Shown: in pieces, positions 17,086 to 25,992 of the stretch | How positions within the stretch are numbered: the stretch's first letter is position 1 | Layout of the letters: every line of letters starts with the position of its first letter | DNA from: Lachnospiraceae bacterium UBA7196 | GTDB taxonomy: Bacteria; Bacillota; Clostridia; Lachnospirales; Lachnospiraceae | DNA length: 64,000 nucleotides | Direction of reading: 5' to 3' | NCBI GenBank assembly: GCA_002490835.1 | Contig: DKUU01000037.1 | Location: 1 to 64,000 of the forward strand | Program-made: the position numbers and the translations under genes | The notes under the pieces: generated by a model | The model's database searches: none | Told to the model about the DNA's origin: nothing | The model's input: only the letters and a program-made list of their open reading frames with translations

Positions 17086-18183
17086 ATGTTAAAGAGCAGG
17101 GGACCACATGACAGGCACAGGTCTGAGGGGATGGCGGTCAGGATGGGGCTTATTTTCCTTTTGGCGCTGGTCTGCGTCTATACGGTGAAAGAGCTGACAA
17201 AGGACTGGCAGGGGAACGCGTGGCAGGGCTTTTATGACGCGGTGCGGACAGGAAAGGAGCAGGCCGTCGAGGTGACGGCGGACGGCGGCTATATCAAATG
17301 GGTGGAGTTCCATGCGCCCTGCGAGGCGCTGAACGCGGCTTATGAGCTGGACGTGGAGACTTATCGGGATAAGATACAGCTTCACTGGATCGAGCTTCTG
17401 GCTTACGAGGGCGCAAGGACGGGCGGCAGTTTTGACAAAAACAGCGCAAGGAAGATCCGGGAGACGGGAGAAAAGATCAAAAACGGCGAGGCGACCATGG
17501 AGACGCTGACAAAGGATATGAAGTATTACGATTATTATCTGGAAGCTTACACGGCGGTACTTGGCGGCATGGTAGGGGAGTTTACGCTCGACGGGAAGCA
17601 TTATTACGGCCTGAAATCCTATTCCCCGATCGCGAAAGGCTTTGATTACAGCCACTATGACGACTTTGGGTCTTCCCGGAGCTATGGCTATTCGAGGCCG
17701 CATTTGGGGCATGACATGATGGGGCAGATCGGCACGCCCATCATCGCGGTCGAGTCCGGCTATGTGGAGGCCCTCGGCTGGAACCAGTACGGCGGCTGGC
17801 GCATCGGCATCCGCAGTTTTGACGGAAAAAGGTACTACTATTACGCGCACCTGCGGCAAAATTACCCCTACGCGGAGGGACTTGCGGAAGGGTCTGTTGT
17901 GACGGCGGGAGACGTGATCGGCTACATGGGCCATACGGGCTACAGCGCGAAGGAAAATGTCAATAATATCAAGACCGTGCATCTGCACTGGGGCCTGCAG
18001 CTCATCTTCGATGAATCCCAGAAGGAAGGAAACAACGAGATCTGGATCGACTGCTACGAGCTGACTAAATTCCTCTACAAAAACCGCAGCGAGGTGGAGA
18101 AGGTGGAGGAGACGAAGGAGTGGCGGCGTACTACGCAGATGACAGACCCGGCGGCGGAGGCGTATCGGGAACAGAAGCGTTAG
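17086..18183 (+). CDS. Membrane-anchored M23-family metallopeptidase
   Basis: 365 residues. One membrane segment at about 20-35 (LIFLLALVCVYTV), then a roughly 170-residue helical region, then an M23 (LytM-like) domain. Zinc-ligand motifs HLGHDMMG (HxxxD) and VHLHWGLQ (HxH) are present, so the fold should be catalytically competent. Family members cut peptide cross-bridges in peptidoglycan; membrane-tethered forms occur in division and sporulation. The upstream 200 bases hold a TCACCCTGCC/GGCAGGGTGA hairpin (16873-16898) without a T tract. Confidence 0.85.
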   Translation: MLKSRGPHDRHRSEGMAVRMGLIFLLALVCVYTVKELTKDWQGNAWQGFYDAVRTGKEQAVEVTADGGYIKWVEFHAPCEALNAAYELDVETYRDKIQLHWIELLAYEGARTGGSFDKNSARKIRETGEKIKNGEATMETLTKDMKYYDYYLEAYTAVLGGMVGEFTLDGKHYYGLKSYSPIAKGFDYSHYDDFGSSRSYGYSRPHLGHDMMGQIGTPIIAVESGYVEALGWNQYGGWRIGIRSFDGKRYYYYAHLRQNYPYAEGLAEGSVVTAGDVIGYMGHTGYSAKENVNNIKTVHLHWGLQLIFDESQKEGNNEIWIDCYELTKFLYKNRSEVEKVEETKEWRRTTQMTDPAAEAYREQKR

Positions 18184-18403
18184 AAAGCATTGAGAGACAA
18201 TATTATCCCGTATACATTCTTTGCCTGGACAATGGTAAGGGATTTTCTGAGACAGCCGTTCAAAGAAAAATATGGTGTTTTCTAAATATAGTATGATAAA
18301 TATATATGGCCACAATATATAGAAAGAATGAATAGATGTTGATTGAATATTGGTGAATCATCTATATCTTGTAGTTGTAAAGCGATGAGAAATATACTAA
18401 TCT

Positions 18404-18424
18404 AAATACAAAAGATTTGTATTT
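18404..18424 (+). promoter_or_regulatory. AT-rich palindrome before the three-gene island
   Basis: AAATACAAA-AGA-TTTGTATTT, perfect 9-bp arms, about 95 bases before the first island gene. It could be an operator or hairpin. The 335-base gap 18184-18518 also has an AGCATGC/GCATGCT pair (18446-18476); I see no gene in it. Confidence 0.45.
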
Positions 18425-18518
18425 TAAGAAATAATTTATTTAGACAGCATGCGGGGTTAAATATGAAAAGCATGCTTCTATGTTACGTTCATTTGTCTAT
18501 TGACTGGGAGAACGAGAA

Positions 18519-18761
18519 ATGGGTAAGGAAAACAAAAAAAAGGTAAATATTGATGAGATGACTCAAATAAATCAGTTTGGGGTTGCTTATAGAGACGGAG
18601 AGTTTTTATTGATTTTTAATGCTACTAATGAAGATTTTTCTGACGGAACAGCTTTCATATTACCGGCAAAATTACTGAAGAAAATTACTGACGGGCTTAA
18701 GCAAAGTGGAATTAGGTACCAGAAAACATTTAGTCAGGATATCGGATTTACGGAGGAATAA
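18519..18761 (+). CDS. Small protein of AT-rich island, unknown function
   Basis: 80 residues. GGGAG lies 10 bases upstream of the ATG. The core (FGVAYRDGEFLLIFNATN, then ILPAKLLKKITDGLKQSG) suggests a small mixed beta/helix fold. Its pattern loosely recalls DUF3467-type proteins, but the match is weak and I do not assign it. Base composition is much more AT-rich than flanking genes, and the next gene starts 3 bases after its stop with an overlapping ribosome site, so the three genes form one operon. Confidence 0.6.
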   Translation: MGKENKKKVNIDEMTQINQFGVAYRDGEFLLIFNATNEDFSDGTAFILPAKLLKKITDGLKQSGIRYQKTFSQDIGFTEE

Positions 18762-18763
18762 TT

Positions 18764-19261
18764 ATGTTAAAAAAGGAATATACTAAAGATAATTTTGAGG
18801 CATTTAAAAGTGGAATAACTAATATGAGAATAAAAGAGGCTGAAAAAAAGGTAATAAAGAGTAGTGCTTCAGCAGATGAATTTAAAATACTAACGTATCA
18901 ACTTTTTGAAGAAGTGGGTAATAATAGTTCAAATGATCAGAAAAACAAAATGGTTGATATTGTTGAAGCGTGGTCAATCAGTCTAAATGATAGCGAGTGG
19001 TACGAAGAACTAAAGGAGTTTTGTGAGAAAAAGGAAAATATAGTCTCGGCTTTTGCTGTATCTAACAATAAGGAGAAAGAAGAATTTATTATTTTAGTTG
19101 ATGATGTGACGGATGATTCTGTTTTAGAATATAACGAGTTCGCTTTTGAATTACGAACAAAGTATAGTAATATTTATGATTTTATGATTATAGATACCAA
19201 TATGGAAGAAAGTATTAATAGTATGTTTCATAATAAGGAAAAAATATATATGAGGGGATAA
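18764..19261 (+). CDS. Island protein, possible degenerate nucleotidyltransferase-like partner
   Basis: 165 residues, helical N-terminal half (rich in Lys/Glu) and a C-terminal alpha/beta half with EEFIILVDDVTDDSV and YDFMIIDTN strands. CGGAGGAATAATT gives a strong ribosome site. The strand-acid pattern resembles the core of minimal nucleotidyltransferases that pair with HEPN proteins, but the catalytic Gly-Ser and Asp-x-Asp motif is not present, so this is only an inference from fold hints and from its HEPN-like neighbour. Confidence 0.5.
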   Translation: MLKKEYTKDNFEAFKSGITNMRIKEAEKKVIKSSASADEFKILTYQLFEEVGNNSSNDQKNKMVDIVEAWSISLNDSEWYEELKEFCEKKENIVSAFAVSNNKEKEEFIILVDDVTDDSVLEYNEFAFELRTKYSNIYDFMIIDTNMEESINSMFHNKEKIYMRG

Positions 19262-19265
19262 ACAA

Positions 19266-19622
19266 GTGCCAAAGATATCTGAGCATAGGAAAAAGTACTT
19301 GGAAAATAAAGATATTGCGGAGAAGGTATTGGATATTTCCATAGAGGGACATCGAAATTGGATTGCTACTATATGTTTTTATGCAGCAATGCATATTATT
19401 GATATGCAGCTTGCAAAGGATAATATCCATAGTAAATCGCATATCGAACGTGAGGAACAAATTTCTCAAAGTTCCAGAATAAGTCAAAAAGTGAATGTGC
19501 AATATAAACATTTAAGAACAATGAGCAGGGTGGCAAGATATGATGCAAAGTCTATAGAACCTACAGTAGCGAATCAGTTGATAAGGTTTTTACATAATAT
19601 AGAAGAGGAGTGCGCGAAATAA
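19266..19622 (+). CDS. HEPN-like domain protein
   Basis: 118 residues from a GTG start with GAGGGG 8 bases upstream, 4 bases after the previous stop. All-helical. NWIATICFYAAMHIIDM and IHSKSHIERE match the W-x2-T-x2-FYAA-x-H ... SH-x2-R pattern of a common small HEPN-like family found in defence and toxin-antitoxin contexts. The R-x4-6-H ribonuclease motif of active HEPN toxins is not evident. Third gene of the AT-rich operon, followed by a strong terminator. Confidence is good for a gene, moderate for the fold, low for any role. Confidence 0.6.
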   Translation: MPKISEHRKKYLENKDIAEKVLDISIEGHRNWIATICFYAAMHIIDMQLAKDNIHSKSHIEREEQISQSSRISQKVNVQYKHLRTMSRVARYDAKSIEPTVANQLIRFLHNIEEECAK

Positions 19623-19682
19623 GGATTGGTTACCGATTCGGATTTTGGAAGAGGTTTTTGTATAGTGGCGTATAAGCTAGTC

Positions 19683-19716
19683 AGCCTGTGTATCAGTATG
19701 ATATGTAGGCTTTTAT
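19683..19716 (+). terminator. Terminator of the AT-rich island
   Basis: A 12-bp stem from 19683-19694 to 19700-19711 with a 5-base loop, followed by TTTATTTT. Confidence 0.85.
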
Positions 19717-19758
19717 TTTGTATCTATATGATGAGCGGGCTTTCGCTGTGAAAGTGGA

Positions 19759-19822
19759 TTGCAAAACCGAAGTTGCTATGATACAATAAAAACGATGGAC
19801 AAATACTGGAATAACGATCGTT
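19759..19822 (+). promoter_or_regulatory. Promoter of the butyryl-CoA operon with downstream palindrome
   Basis: TTGCAA (19759-19764), 17-base spacer, TACAAT (19782-19787). A 10-base palindrome AACGATCGTT (19813-19822) lies about 20 bases past the likely start of transcription. No obvious Rex-type site was found. Confidence 0.6.
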
Positions 19823-19887
19823 CACAAGCCTTGCAAAGAGGCTTTCAATAAACTTTCACTAAAATTTCAAAGATGGAGGAGAAGAAG

Positions 19888-21066
19888 ATGGCAAAAAAAG
19901 TAGTTTTGGCAGGCGCCTGCCGTACCGCGATCGGCACGATGGGCGGGGGACTGAGTACTACGCCTGCACAGCAGCTTGGCGCGACAGTGATCAAGGAGGC
20001 TCTTAACAGGGCGGGCGTGAAGCCGGAGCAGGTCGATCAGGTGTATATGGGATGCGTTATTCAGGCAGGACTGGGACAGAACGTAGCCCGTCAGGCATCC
20101 ATCCACGCGGGGATCCCGAATGAGGTTCCGGCTGTTACCATCAACGTGGTCTGCGGCTCCGGCCTTAACTGTGTGAATATGGCGGCGCAGATGATTCAGG
20201 CCGGCGATGCCGACATCGTGGTAGCGGGCGGTATGGAGAACATGTCCATGGCTCCCTATGCTGTGATGCAGGGCCGTTACGGTTACAGGATGAACAACGG
20301 CACTTTGGTGGATACCATGGTGAATGACGCTTTGTGGGATGCGTTCAATAATTATCACATGATCATGACGGCAGACAACATCTGCAGAGAGTGGGGACTG
20401 ACCCGCGAAGAGCTGGACGAGTTTGCTTTAAACAGCCAGTTGAAGGCTGAGGCGGCGCAGAAGAGCGGTGCATTTGATAAGGAAATCGTTCCCGTTATGG
20501 TAAAGAAGAAAAAAGAAATGGTTGAGTTCAAGGTGGACGAGGGTCCCAGACCCGGCTCTACCATGGAAGGTCTGGCGAAACTGCGCACCATCAATCCCGA
20601 CGGCTTCGTGACGGCCGGCAACGCTTCCGGCATCAACGACGGCGCGGCGGCGATCGTAGTGATGAGCGAGGAGAAGGCACAGGAGCTTGGCGTAAAGCCG
20701 ATGGCGACCTTCGTGGCAGGCGCGCTGGCAGGCTGCAGACCGGAGATCATGGGTATCGGTCCCGTTCCCGCGACCAAGAAAGTGATGGCGAAGGCCGGCT
20801 ACAAGATCGAGGATTTCGATATCATCGAGGCGAACGAGGCGTTCGCGGCACAGTCCGTAGCAGTCGGCAAGGAGCTTGGCATCGATGTGAAGAAGCAGCT
20901 TAATCCCAACGGCGGCGCGATCGCGCTTGGTCATCCGGTGGGCGCTTCGGGTGCGCGTATTCTGGTAACCCTGCTGCATGAGATGCAGGCAAAGGGCGCG
21001 AAGAAGGGTCTGGCGACGCTGTGTATCGGCGGCGGTATGGGGTGTGCGACCATTGTTGAGATGTAA
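19888..21066 (+). CDS. thl: Acetyl-CoA C-acetyltransferase (thiolase)
   Basis: 392 residues from the ATG at 19888, with GGAGGAG upstream (an ATG at 19873 overlaps that site). Nucleophile Cys89 in NVVCGSGLNCVN, catalytic His in GAIALGHPVGASGAR and the second Cys in LCIGGGMGCA. It condenses two acetyl-CoA to acetoacetyl-CoA, the first step of butyrate formation. First gene of a six-gene operon in reaction order. Confidence 0.95.
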   Translation: MAKKVVLAGACRTAIGTMGGGLSTTPAQQLGATVIKEALNRAGVKPEQVDQVYMGCVIQAGLGQNVARQASIHAGIPNEVPAVTINVVCGSGLNCVNMAAQMIQAGDADIVVAGGMENMSMAPYAVMQGRYGYRMNNGTLVDTMVNDALWDAFNNYHMIMTADNICREWGLTREELDEFALNSQLKAEAAQKSGAFDKEIVPVMVKKKKEMVEFKVDEGPRPGSTMEGLAKLRTINPDGFVTAGNASGINDGAAAIVVMSEEKAQELGVKPMATFVAGALAGCRPEIMGIGPVPATKKVMAKAGYKIEDFDIIEANEAFAAQSVAVGKELGIDVKKQLNPNGGAIALGHPVGASGARILVTLLHEMQAKGAKKGLATLCIGGGMGCATIVEM

Positions 21067-21088
21067 GAACGAGAAAAGGAGATAAATC

Positions 21089-21874
21089 ATGGAATTTGTA
21101 TTATATGAAGTGAAGGGTCAGGTCGGCGTGATCACGATCAACCGTGAGAAGGCGCTGAACGCCCTTAATTCTACCGTATTGGACGAGCTGAACGCGACGC
21201 TTGACGGCGTGAATCTGGATGAGGTGAGATGCCTGATCCTCACGGGCGCAGGCGAGAAGTCCTTTGTGGCTGGCGCGGACATCGGCGAGATGAGCACGCT
21301 CACCAAGGCGGAGGGCGAGGCCTTCGGCAAGAAGGGCAACGACGTGTTCCGCAAACTGGAGACATTCCCGATTCCCGTGATCGCGGCAGTGAACGGCTTC
21401 GCGCTGGGCGGCGGCTGTGAGATTTCCATGAGCTGTGATATCAGGATCTGTTCCGACAACGCGGTGTTTGGCCAACCTGAGGTGGGCCTTGGCATCACCC
21501 CCGGTTTTGGCGGCACGCAGAGACTGGCGAGACTGGTCGGTCCCGGCATGGCGAAGCAGATGATCTACACCGCGAGAAATATCAAGGCGGACGAGGCGCT
21601 GCGCATCGGTCTGGTGAACGCGGTCTATCCGCAGGCGGAGCTGATGGCGGCGGCTGAGAAGATGGCGGCGGGCATTGCGAAGAACGCCCCCATCGCTGTG
21701 CGCAACTGCAAGAAGGCGATCAATGACGGTTTAGAGGCCGGCATGGACGAGGCGATCGTGATCGAGGAGAAGCTTTTCGGTGACTGCTTCGAGACCGAGG
21801 ACCAGAAGTACGGCATGGCGTTCTTCCTTGACAAGAACAAGGAGAAGGTGAAGGAGCCGTTTAAAAATTGTTAA
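21089..21874 (+). CDS. crt: 3-hydroxybutyryl-CoA dehydratase (crotonase)
   Basis: 261 residues, normal for short-chain crotonases. Oxyanion-hole motifs AGADIGEM and NGFALGGGCEISMSCD, with catalytic Glu in GQPEVGLGITPGFGGTQRL. It dehydrates 3-hydroxybutyryl-CoA to crotonyl-CoA. Lies between thl and hbd with short gaps and its own strong ribosome site (AAAAGGAGAT). Confidence 0.95.
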   Translation: MEFVLYEVKGQVGVITINREKALNALNSTVLDELNATLDGVNLDEVRCLILTGAGEKSFVAGADIGEMSTLTKAEGEAFGKKGNDVFRKLETFPIPVIAAVNGFALGGGCEISMSCDIRICSDNAVFGQPEVGLGITPGFGGTQRLARLVGPGMAKQMIYTARNIKADEALRIGLVNAVYPQAELMAAAEKMAAGIAKNAPIAVRNCKKAINDGLEAGMDEAIVIEEKLFGDCFETEDQKYGMAFFLDKNKEKVKEPFKNC

Positions 21875-21919
21875 GATTTTCGAGTGAAATAAAAATATCA
21901 TTATGAAGGAGGAACTACA

Positions 21920-22759
21920 ATGAAAGTAGGTATCATCGGCGCGGGAACCATGGGTTCCGGCATTGCGCAGGCTTTTGCTATGACAGACGGCTATGAGGTA
22001 TGCCTCTGCGATATCAAGGAAGAGTTCGCTGAGGGCGGCAAGGCGAAGATTCAGAAGAACATGAATTTCCTTGTCGGCAAAGAGAAGATCACGCAGGAGA
22101 AGGCTGACGAGGTTATGGGCAAGATCACCACGGGCCTTAACAACATCTGCGGCGAGTGCGACCTGATCGTGGAAGTGGCGCTTGAGAAGATGGAGATCAA
22201 GCAGGCGATCTTCAAGGAATTACAGGGCATCGTGAAGAAGGACTGCATGTTTGCGAGCAACACTTCTTCCCTTTCCATCACCAAGATCGGCGAGGGCCTT
22301 GACAGACCGATGATTGGCATGCACTTCTTCAATCCGGCTGACAGGATGAAGCTGGTGGAGGTCATCAGAGGCGAGAACACCCCGCAGGATATGGTAGATA
22401 AGATCACGAAGATCGCGGAGGAGATCGGCAAGACGCCCGTACAGGTGAAAGAGGCTCCCGGTTTTGTTGTCAACAGAATTTTGATCCCGATGATCAACGA
22501 GGCGATCGGCGTTCTCGACGCAGGCACCGCTTCCGCGGAGGATATCGATGTTGCGATGCAGCTTGGCGCGTCTCATCCCATGGGCCCGCTGCACCTTGGC
22601 GACCTGATCGGTCTGGATATCTGTCTGGCAATCATGGAAGTGCTCTACAACGAGACGAAGGACGAGAAGTATGCGCCCCAGCCTCTCCTTAAGAAGATGG
22701 TGGAGGAGAAGAAGCTCGGCAGAAAGATTGGCGTTGGTTTCTTTGACTATTCTAAGTAA
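21920..22759 (+). CDS. hbd: 3-hydroxybutyryl-CoA dehydrogenase
   Basis: 279 residues. N-terminal NAD(P)-binding GAGTMGSGIAQAFA (7-20); the catalytic His-Glu region is in MIGMHFFNPADRMKLVEVI; the C-terminal helical dimer domain has GFVVNRILIPMINEA. It reduces acetoacetyl-CoA to (S)-3-hydroxybutyryl-CoA. GAAGGAGGA precedes the start. Confidence 0.96.
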   Translation: MKVGIIGAGTMGSGIAQAFAMTDGYEVCLCDIKEEFAEGGKAKIQKNMNFLVGKEKITQEKADEVMGKITTGLNNICGECDLIVEVALEKMEIKQAIFKELQGIVKKDCMFASNTSSLSITKIGEGLDRPMIGMHFFNPADRMKLVEVIRGENTPQDMVDKITKIAEEIGKTPVQVKEAPGFVVNRILIPMINEAIGVLDAGTASAEDIDVAMQLGASHPMGPLHLGDLIGLDICLAIMEVLYNETKDEKYAPQPLLKKMVEEKKLGRKIGVGFFDYSK

Positions 22760-22794
22760 ATAAAAATATACTTCAAATGGAGGAATATGAGACT

Positions 22795-23946
22795 ATGGAT
22801 TTTATGTTAAGCAAAGAACATGAAATGGCGAGAGCTCTGTTCAAAGAGTTCGCTGAAAAAGAAGTGAAGCCTCTCGCGCAGGAAGTGGACGAGACCGAAG
22901 CCTTTCCCAGAGGGACCGTCGAGAAGATGGCAAAATTAGGCTTCCTCGGCATTCCGGTTCCCAAGGAGTACGGCGGGCAGGGCTGCGATCCCCTTACATA
23001 CGCAATGTGCGTGGAGGAGCTTTCCAAGGTTTGCGGCACCACAGGCGTTATCGTTTCGGCTCACACTTCCCTGTGCTGCGATCCGATCATGACCTACGGT
23101 ACGGAAGAGCAGAAGCAGAAATATCTGGTTCCCCTTGCAAAGGGCGAGAAGCTGGGCGCATTCGGTCTGACCGAGCCCGGTGCAGGTACTGACGCACAAG
23201 GTCAGCAGACCAAGGCTGTGCTTGAGGGCGACGAGTGGGTATTAAACGGCTCCAAGTGCTTTATCACCAACGGTAAAGAAGCTGACGTTTATGTCATTTT
23301 TGCGATCACGGGCACGGTTGAGAAGCGCGGCCGCATGCAGAAAGAGATTTCCGCATTCATCGTGGAGAAGGGAACGCCCGGCTTCACCTTCGGTACGAAG
23401 GAGAAGAAGATGGGTATCCGCGGTTCTTCCACCTACGAGCTGATCTTCACGGACTGCCGTATCCCGAAGGATAATATGCTGGGCCAGCAGGGCAAGGGCT
23501 TCAACATCGCGATGCACACGCTGGACGGCGGCCGTATCGGTATCGCTTCTCAGGCGCTCGGTCTGGCTGAGGGCGCATTGGAGAACACCATCGCTTACGT
23601 GAAGGAGAGAAAGCAGTTCGGCAGGGCGATCGGCGCCTTCCAGAACACGCAGTTCCAGCTTGCTGACATGGCGACCAAGGTAGAGGCGGCACAGCTCCTT
23701 GTTTACAAGGCGGCTATGGCGAAGGCTACCCAGAAAGTTTATTCCGTAGAGGCGGCTAAGGCAAAGCTGTATGCCGCAGAGGTAGCTATGGAAGTGACCA
23801 CAAAGGCAGTTCAGCTTCACGGCGGTTACGGTTACATCAGAGAGTACGACGTTGAGCGCATGATGCGCGACGCTAAGATCACGGAGATCTACGAGGGCAC
23901 GAGCGAGGTGCAGAGAATGGTCATCTCCGGGGCGCTGCTGAAGTAA
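22795..23946 (+). CDS. bcd: Butyryl-CoA dehydrogenase (short-chain acyl-CoA dehydrogenase)
   Basis: 383 residues. I start at 22795 (MDFMLSKEHEMARALFKEFA, the standard Bcd opening) because GGAGGA ends 10 bases upstream; the ATG at 22777 overlaps that site. FAD motifs GLTEPGAGTDAQGQ and KCFITNG, and active-site Glu in EIYEGTSEVQRMVISG. With EtfAB it bifurcates electrons from NADH to crotonyl-CoA and ferredoxin, coupling butyrate formation to energy conservation. Confidence 0.95.
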   Translation: MDFMLSKEHEMARALFKEFAEKEVKPLAQEVDETEAFPRGTVEKMAKLGFLGIPVPKEYGGQGCDPLTYAMCVEELSKVCGTTGVIVSAHTSLCCDPIMTYGTEEQKQKYLVPLAKGEKLGAFGLTEPGAGTDAQGQQTKAVLEGDEWVLNGSKCFITNGKEADVYVIFAITGTVEKRGRMQKEISAFIVEKGTPGFTFGTKEKKMGIRGSSTYELIFTDCRIPKDNMLGQQGKGFNIAMHTLDGGRIGIASQALGLAEGALENTIAYVKERKQFGRAIGAFQNTQFQLADMATKVEAAQLLVYKAAMAKATQKVYSVEAAKAKLYAAEVAMEVTTKAVQLHGGYGYIREYDVERMMRDAKITEIYEGTSEVQRMVISGALLK

Positions 23947-23979
23947 AAAATAAATAAATCATAGAAGGAGAAAAATACA

Positions 23980-24762
23980 ATGAAAGTTGTGGTTTGTGTA
24001 AAACAGGTTCCTGATACCGCAGGCGGCGTCAAGTTCAATCCCGACGGAACACTTGACAGAGGCGCGATGCTTACCATCATGAACCCTGACGATAAGGCAG
24101 GTCTGGAAGCGGCCCTCAGATTAAAGGATCAGTACGGCGCAGAGGTAACGGTCGTGACCATGGGTCTTCCCAAGGCAGAGGAAGTTCTGCGCGAGGCAAT
24201 GGCGATGGGCGCTGACAAGGGCGTGCTCGTGACAGACAGAGTGCTGGGCGGCGCGGATACATGGGCGACTTCCACCACGCTGGCAGGCGCGATCAGAAAT
24301 CTGGAGTACGATCTGATCATTACCGGCCGTCAGGCGATCGACGGCGATACCGCACAGGTTGGCCCGCAGATTTCCGAGCATCTTGACATTCCTGTCATTT
24401 CTTACGCGCAGGACATCAAGATCGAGGGCGACAGCGTAGTGGTAGAGCGTCAGTATGAGGACAGATATCATGTGGTGAAGGCGAAAATGCCCTGCCTGAT
24501 CACCGCGCTTTCCGAGCTGAACGAGCCCCGTTATATGACACCCGGCGGCATCTTCGACGCTTACCAGAAGGAGATCACCGTTTGGGGCAGAGCGGATCTT
24601 AAGGATGTTGACGATTCCAATCTCGGTCTGAAAGGTTCCCCGACCAAGATCGCGAAGGCTTCCGATAAGGTGAGAAAGGGCGCCGGCGAGAAGGTCACCC
24701 TCGATCCCGATGAGTCGGTCAGCTACATCGTTGACAAGTTAAAGGTGAAGCATGTCATCTAA
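23980..24762 (+). CDS. etfB: Electron transfer flavoprotein beta subunit
   Basis: 260 residues. MKVVVCVKQVPDTAGGVKFNPDGT opening and AGAIRNLEYDLIITGRQAIDGDTAQVGP, the EtfB signature region. In Bcd-linked complexes this subunit carries the bifurcating FAD. The gene sits after bcd and before etfA, as usual in butyrate producers. AGAAGGAGAA is the ribosome site. Confidence 0.96.
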   Translation: MKVVVCVKQVPDTAGGVKFNPDGTLDRGAMLTIMNPDDKAGLEAALRLKDQYGAEVTVVTMGLPKAEEVLREAMAMGADKGVLVTDRVLGGADTWATSTTLAGAIRNLEYDLIITGRQAIDGDTAQVGPQISEHLDIPVISYAQDIKIEGDSVVVERQYEDRYHVVKAKMPCLITALSELNEPRYMTPGGIFDAYQKEITVWGRADLKDVDDSNLGLKGSPTKIAKASDKVRKGAGEKVTLDPDESVSYIVDKLKVKHVI

Positions 24763-24810
24763 CAACTGCAAAAAATACGCGTAAAACAAGTGCGCAGAAA
24801 GAGGTATGAA

Positions 24811-25857
24811 ATGAATTTAGAAGAATACAAGGGTGTATATGTCTTTGCGCAGCAGGTGGATAACGAGATCAGCAGCATCGCTTTTGAACTGCTCGGCAAA
24901 GCAAAAGACCTCGCAAAAGACTTAAATACAGATGTTACGGCTGTTCTGATCGGTTCCGGCGTCAAGGGGCTGGCTGACCAGCTTGCGGAGTACGGCGCGG
25001 ACAAGGTGATCGTGGTGGACGATCCCGAATTAAAGGATTATAGGACGGAGCCTTACGCACACGCGTTGGCATCCGTGATCAACAAGTATAAACCGGAGAT
25101 TATGCTGGTGGGTGCTACCGCCATCGGCAGAGACTTAGGCCCGAGAGTATCCGCGAGAGTGGCGACCGGTCTGACGGCTGACTGTACGGTGCTTGAGATT
25201 GGTGATTTCCCGCTGCAGGCGGTTCCGGGACAGGAGCAGTTACATAATCAGCTTTTGATGACCCGTCCGGCATTCGGCGGCAACACCATCGCTACCATCG
25301 CCTGCCCTTACAACCGTCCGCAGATGGCGACGGTGCGCGCTGGCGTTATGCAGAAAATCGCTCCCATCAAGGGCGCAAAGGCAAATGTCGAGGAGTTCAA
25401 TCCCGGCTTTACGCCTGACAATAAGTATGTGGAGATTCTTGACATCGTCAAGGCAGTCACCAATACTGTTGATATTATGGATGCTAAGATCCTCGTATCC
25501 GGCGGCCGCGGCGTAGGAAGCCCTGAAAACTTCAAGATCCTTGAGGATCTGGCTGAAGTGCTTGGCGGTACTGTGAGCTGCTCCCGTGCGGTTGTTGATT
25601 CCGGCTGGAAGCCGAAGGACCTGCAGGTGGGTCAGACTGGTAAGACCGTCCGCCCGAACGTGTACTTCGCGATCGGTATCTCCGGTGCGATCCAGCACGT
25701 GGCAGGCATGGAAGAGTCCGACATCATCGTTGCCATCAACAAGGATGCGGACGCACCGATCTTCGATGTGGCTGATTACGGCGTAGTCGGCGACCTGAAT
25801 AAGATCGTTCCCAAGCTGACCGAGGCTCTGAAAGCGGAGATTGCGGCGGCAAAGTAA
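24811..25857 (+). CDS. etfA: Electron transfer flavoprotein alpha subunit
   Basis: 348 residues from the ATG at 24811 (AAAGAGG 6 bases upstream; a GTG at 24790 is earlier). The FAD-binding C-terminal domain has SGGRGVGSPENF, GQTGKTVRPNVYFAIGISG and the adenosine-binding end VADYGVVGDL. Last gene of the butyryl-CoA operon. No butyrate kinase or butyryl-CoA:acetate CoA-transferase gene is in the window, so the terminal step is encoded elsewhere. Confidence 0.96.
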   Translation: MNLEEYKGVYVFAQQVDNEISSIAFELLGKAKDLAKDLNTDVTAVLIGSGVKGLADQLAEYGADKVIVVDDPELKDYRTEPYAHALASVINKYKPEIMLVGATAIGRDLGPRVSARVATGLTADCTVLEIGDFPLQAVPGQEQLHNQLLMTRPAFGGNTIATIACPYNRPQMATVRAGVMQKIAPIKGAKANVEEFNPGFTPDNKYVEILDIVKAVTNTVDIMDAKILVSGGRGVGSPENFKILEDLAEVLGGTVSCSRAVVDSGWKPKDLQVGQTGKTVRPNVYFAIGISGAIQHVAGMEESDIIVAINKDADAPIFDVADYGVVGDLNKIVPKLTEALKAEIAAAK

Positions 25858-25888
25858 ACTGCCCTGTGGATATTGCAATAAATGATAT

Positions 25889-25930
25889 AGAGCGCGGAAA
25901 TATCTGTTTTAACAGATGCTTCCGCGCTCT
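25889..25930. terminator. Strong hairpin after etfA
   Basis: AGAGCGCGGAA pairs with TTCCGCGCTCT, enclosing ATCTGTT/AACAGAT. No long T run follows. It separates etfA (+) from the convergent lipoprotein gene (-). Confidence 0.8.
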
Positions 25931-25992
25931 TGCGTTGCTTGAAAGCTGCCGCTCCGCGAACACTTCATTCACAAGAGCGGCAGTCCGTAAAA

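Noticed and set aside
19623..19887. Rex-type redox operator before the butyryl-CoA operon
   Set aside because: No TTGTTAA-N4-TTAACAA-like sequence was found; only a short AACGATCGTT palindrome is present.
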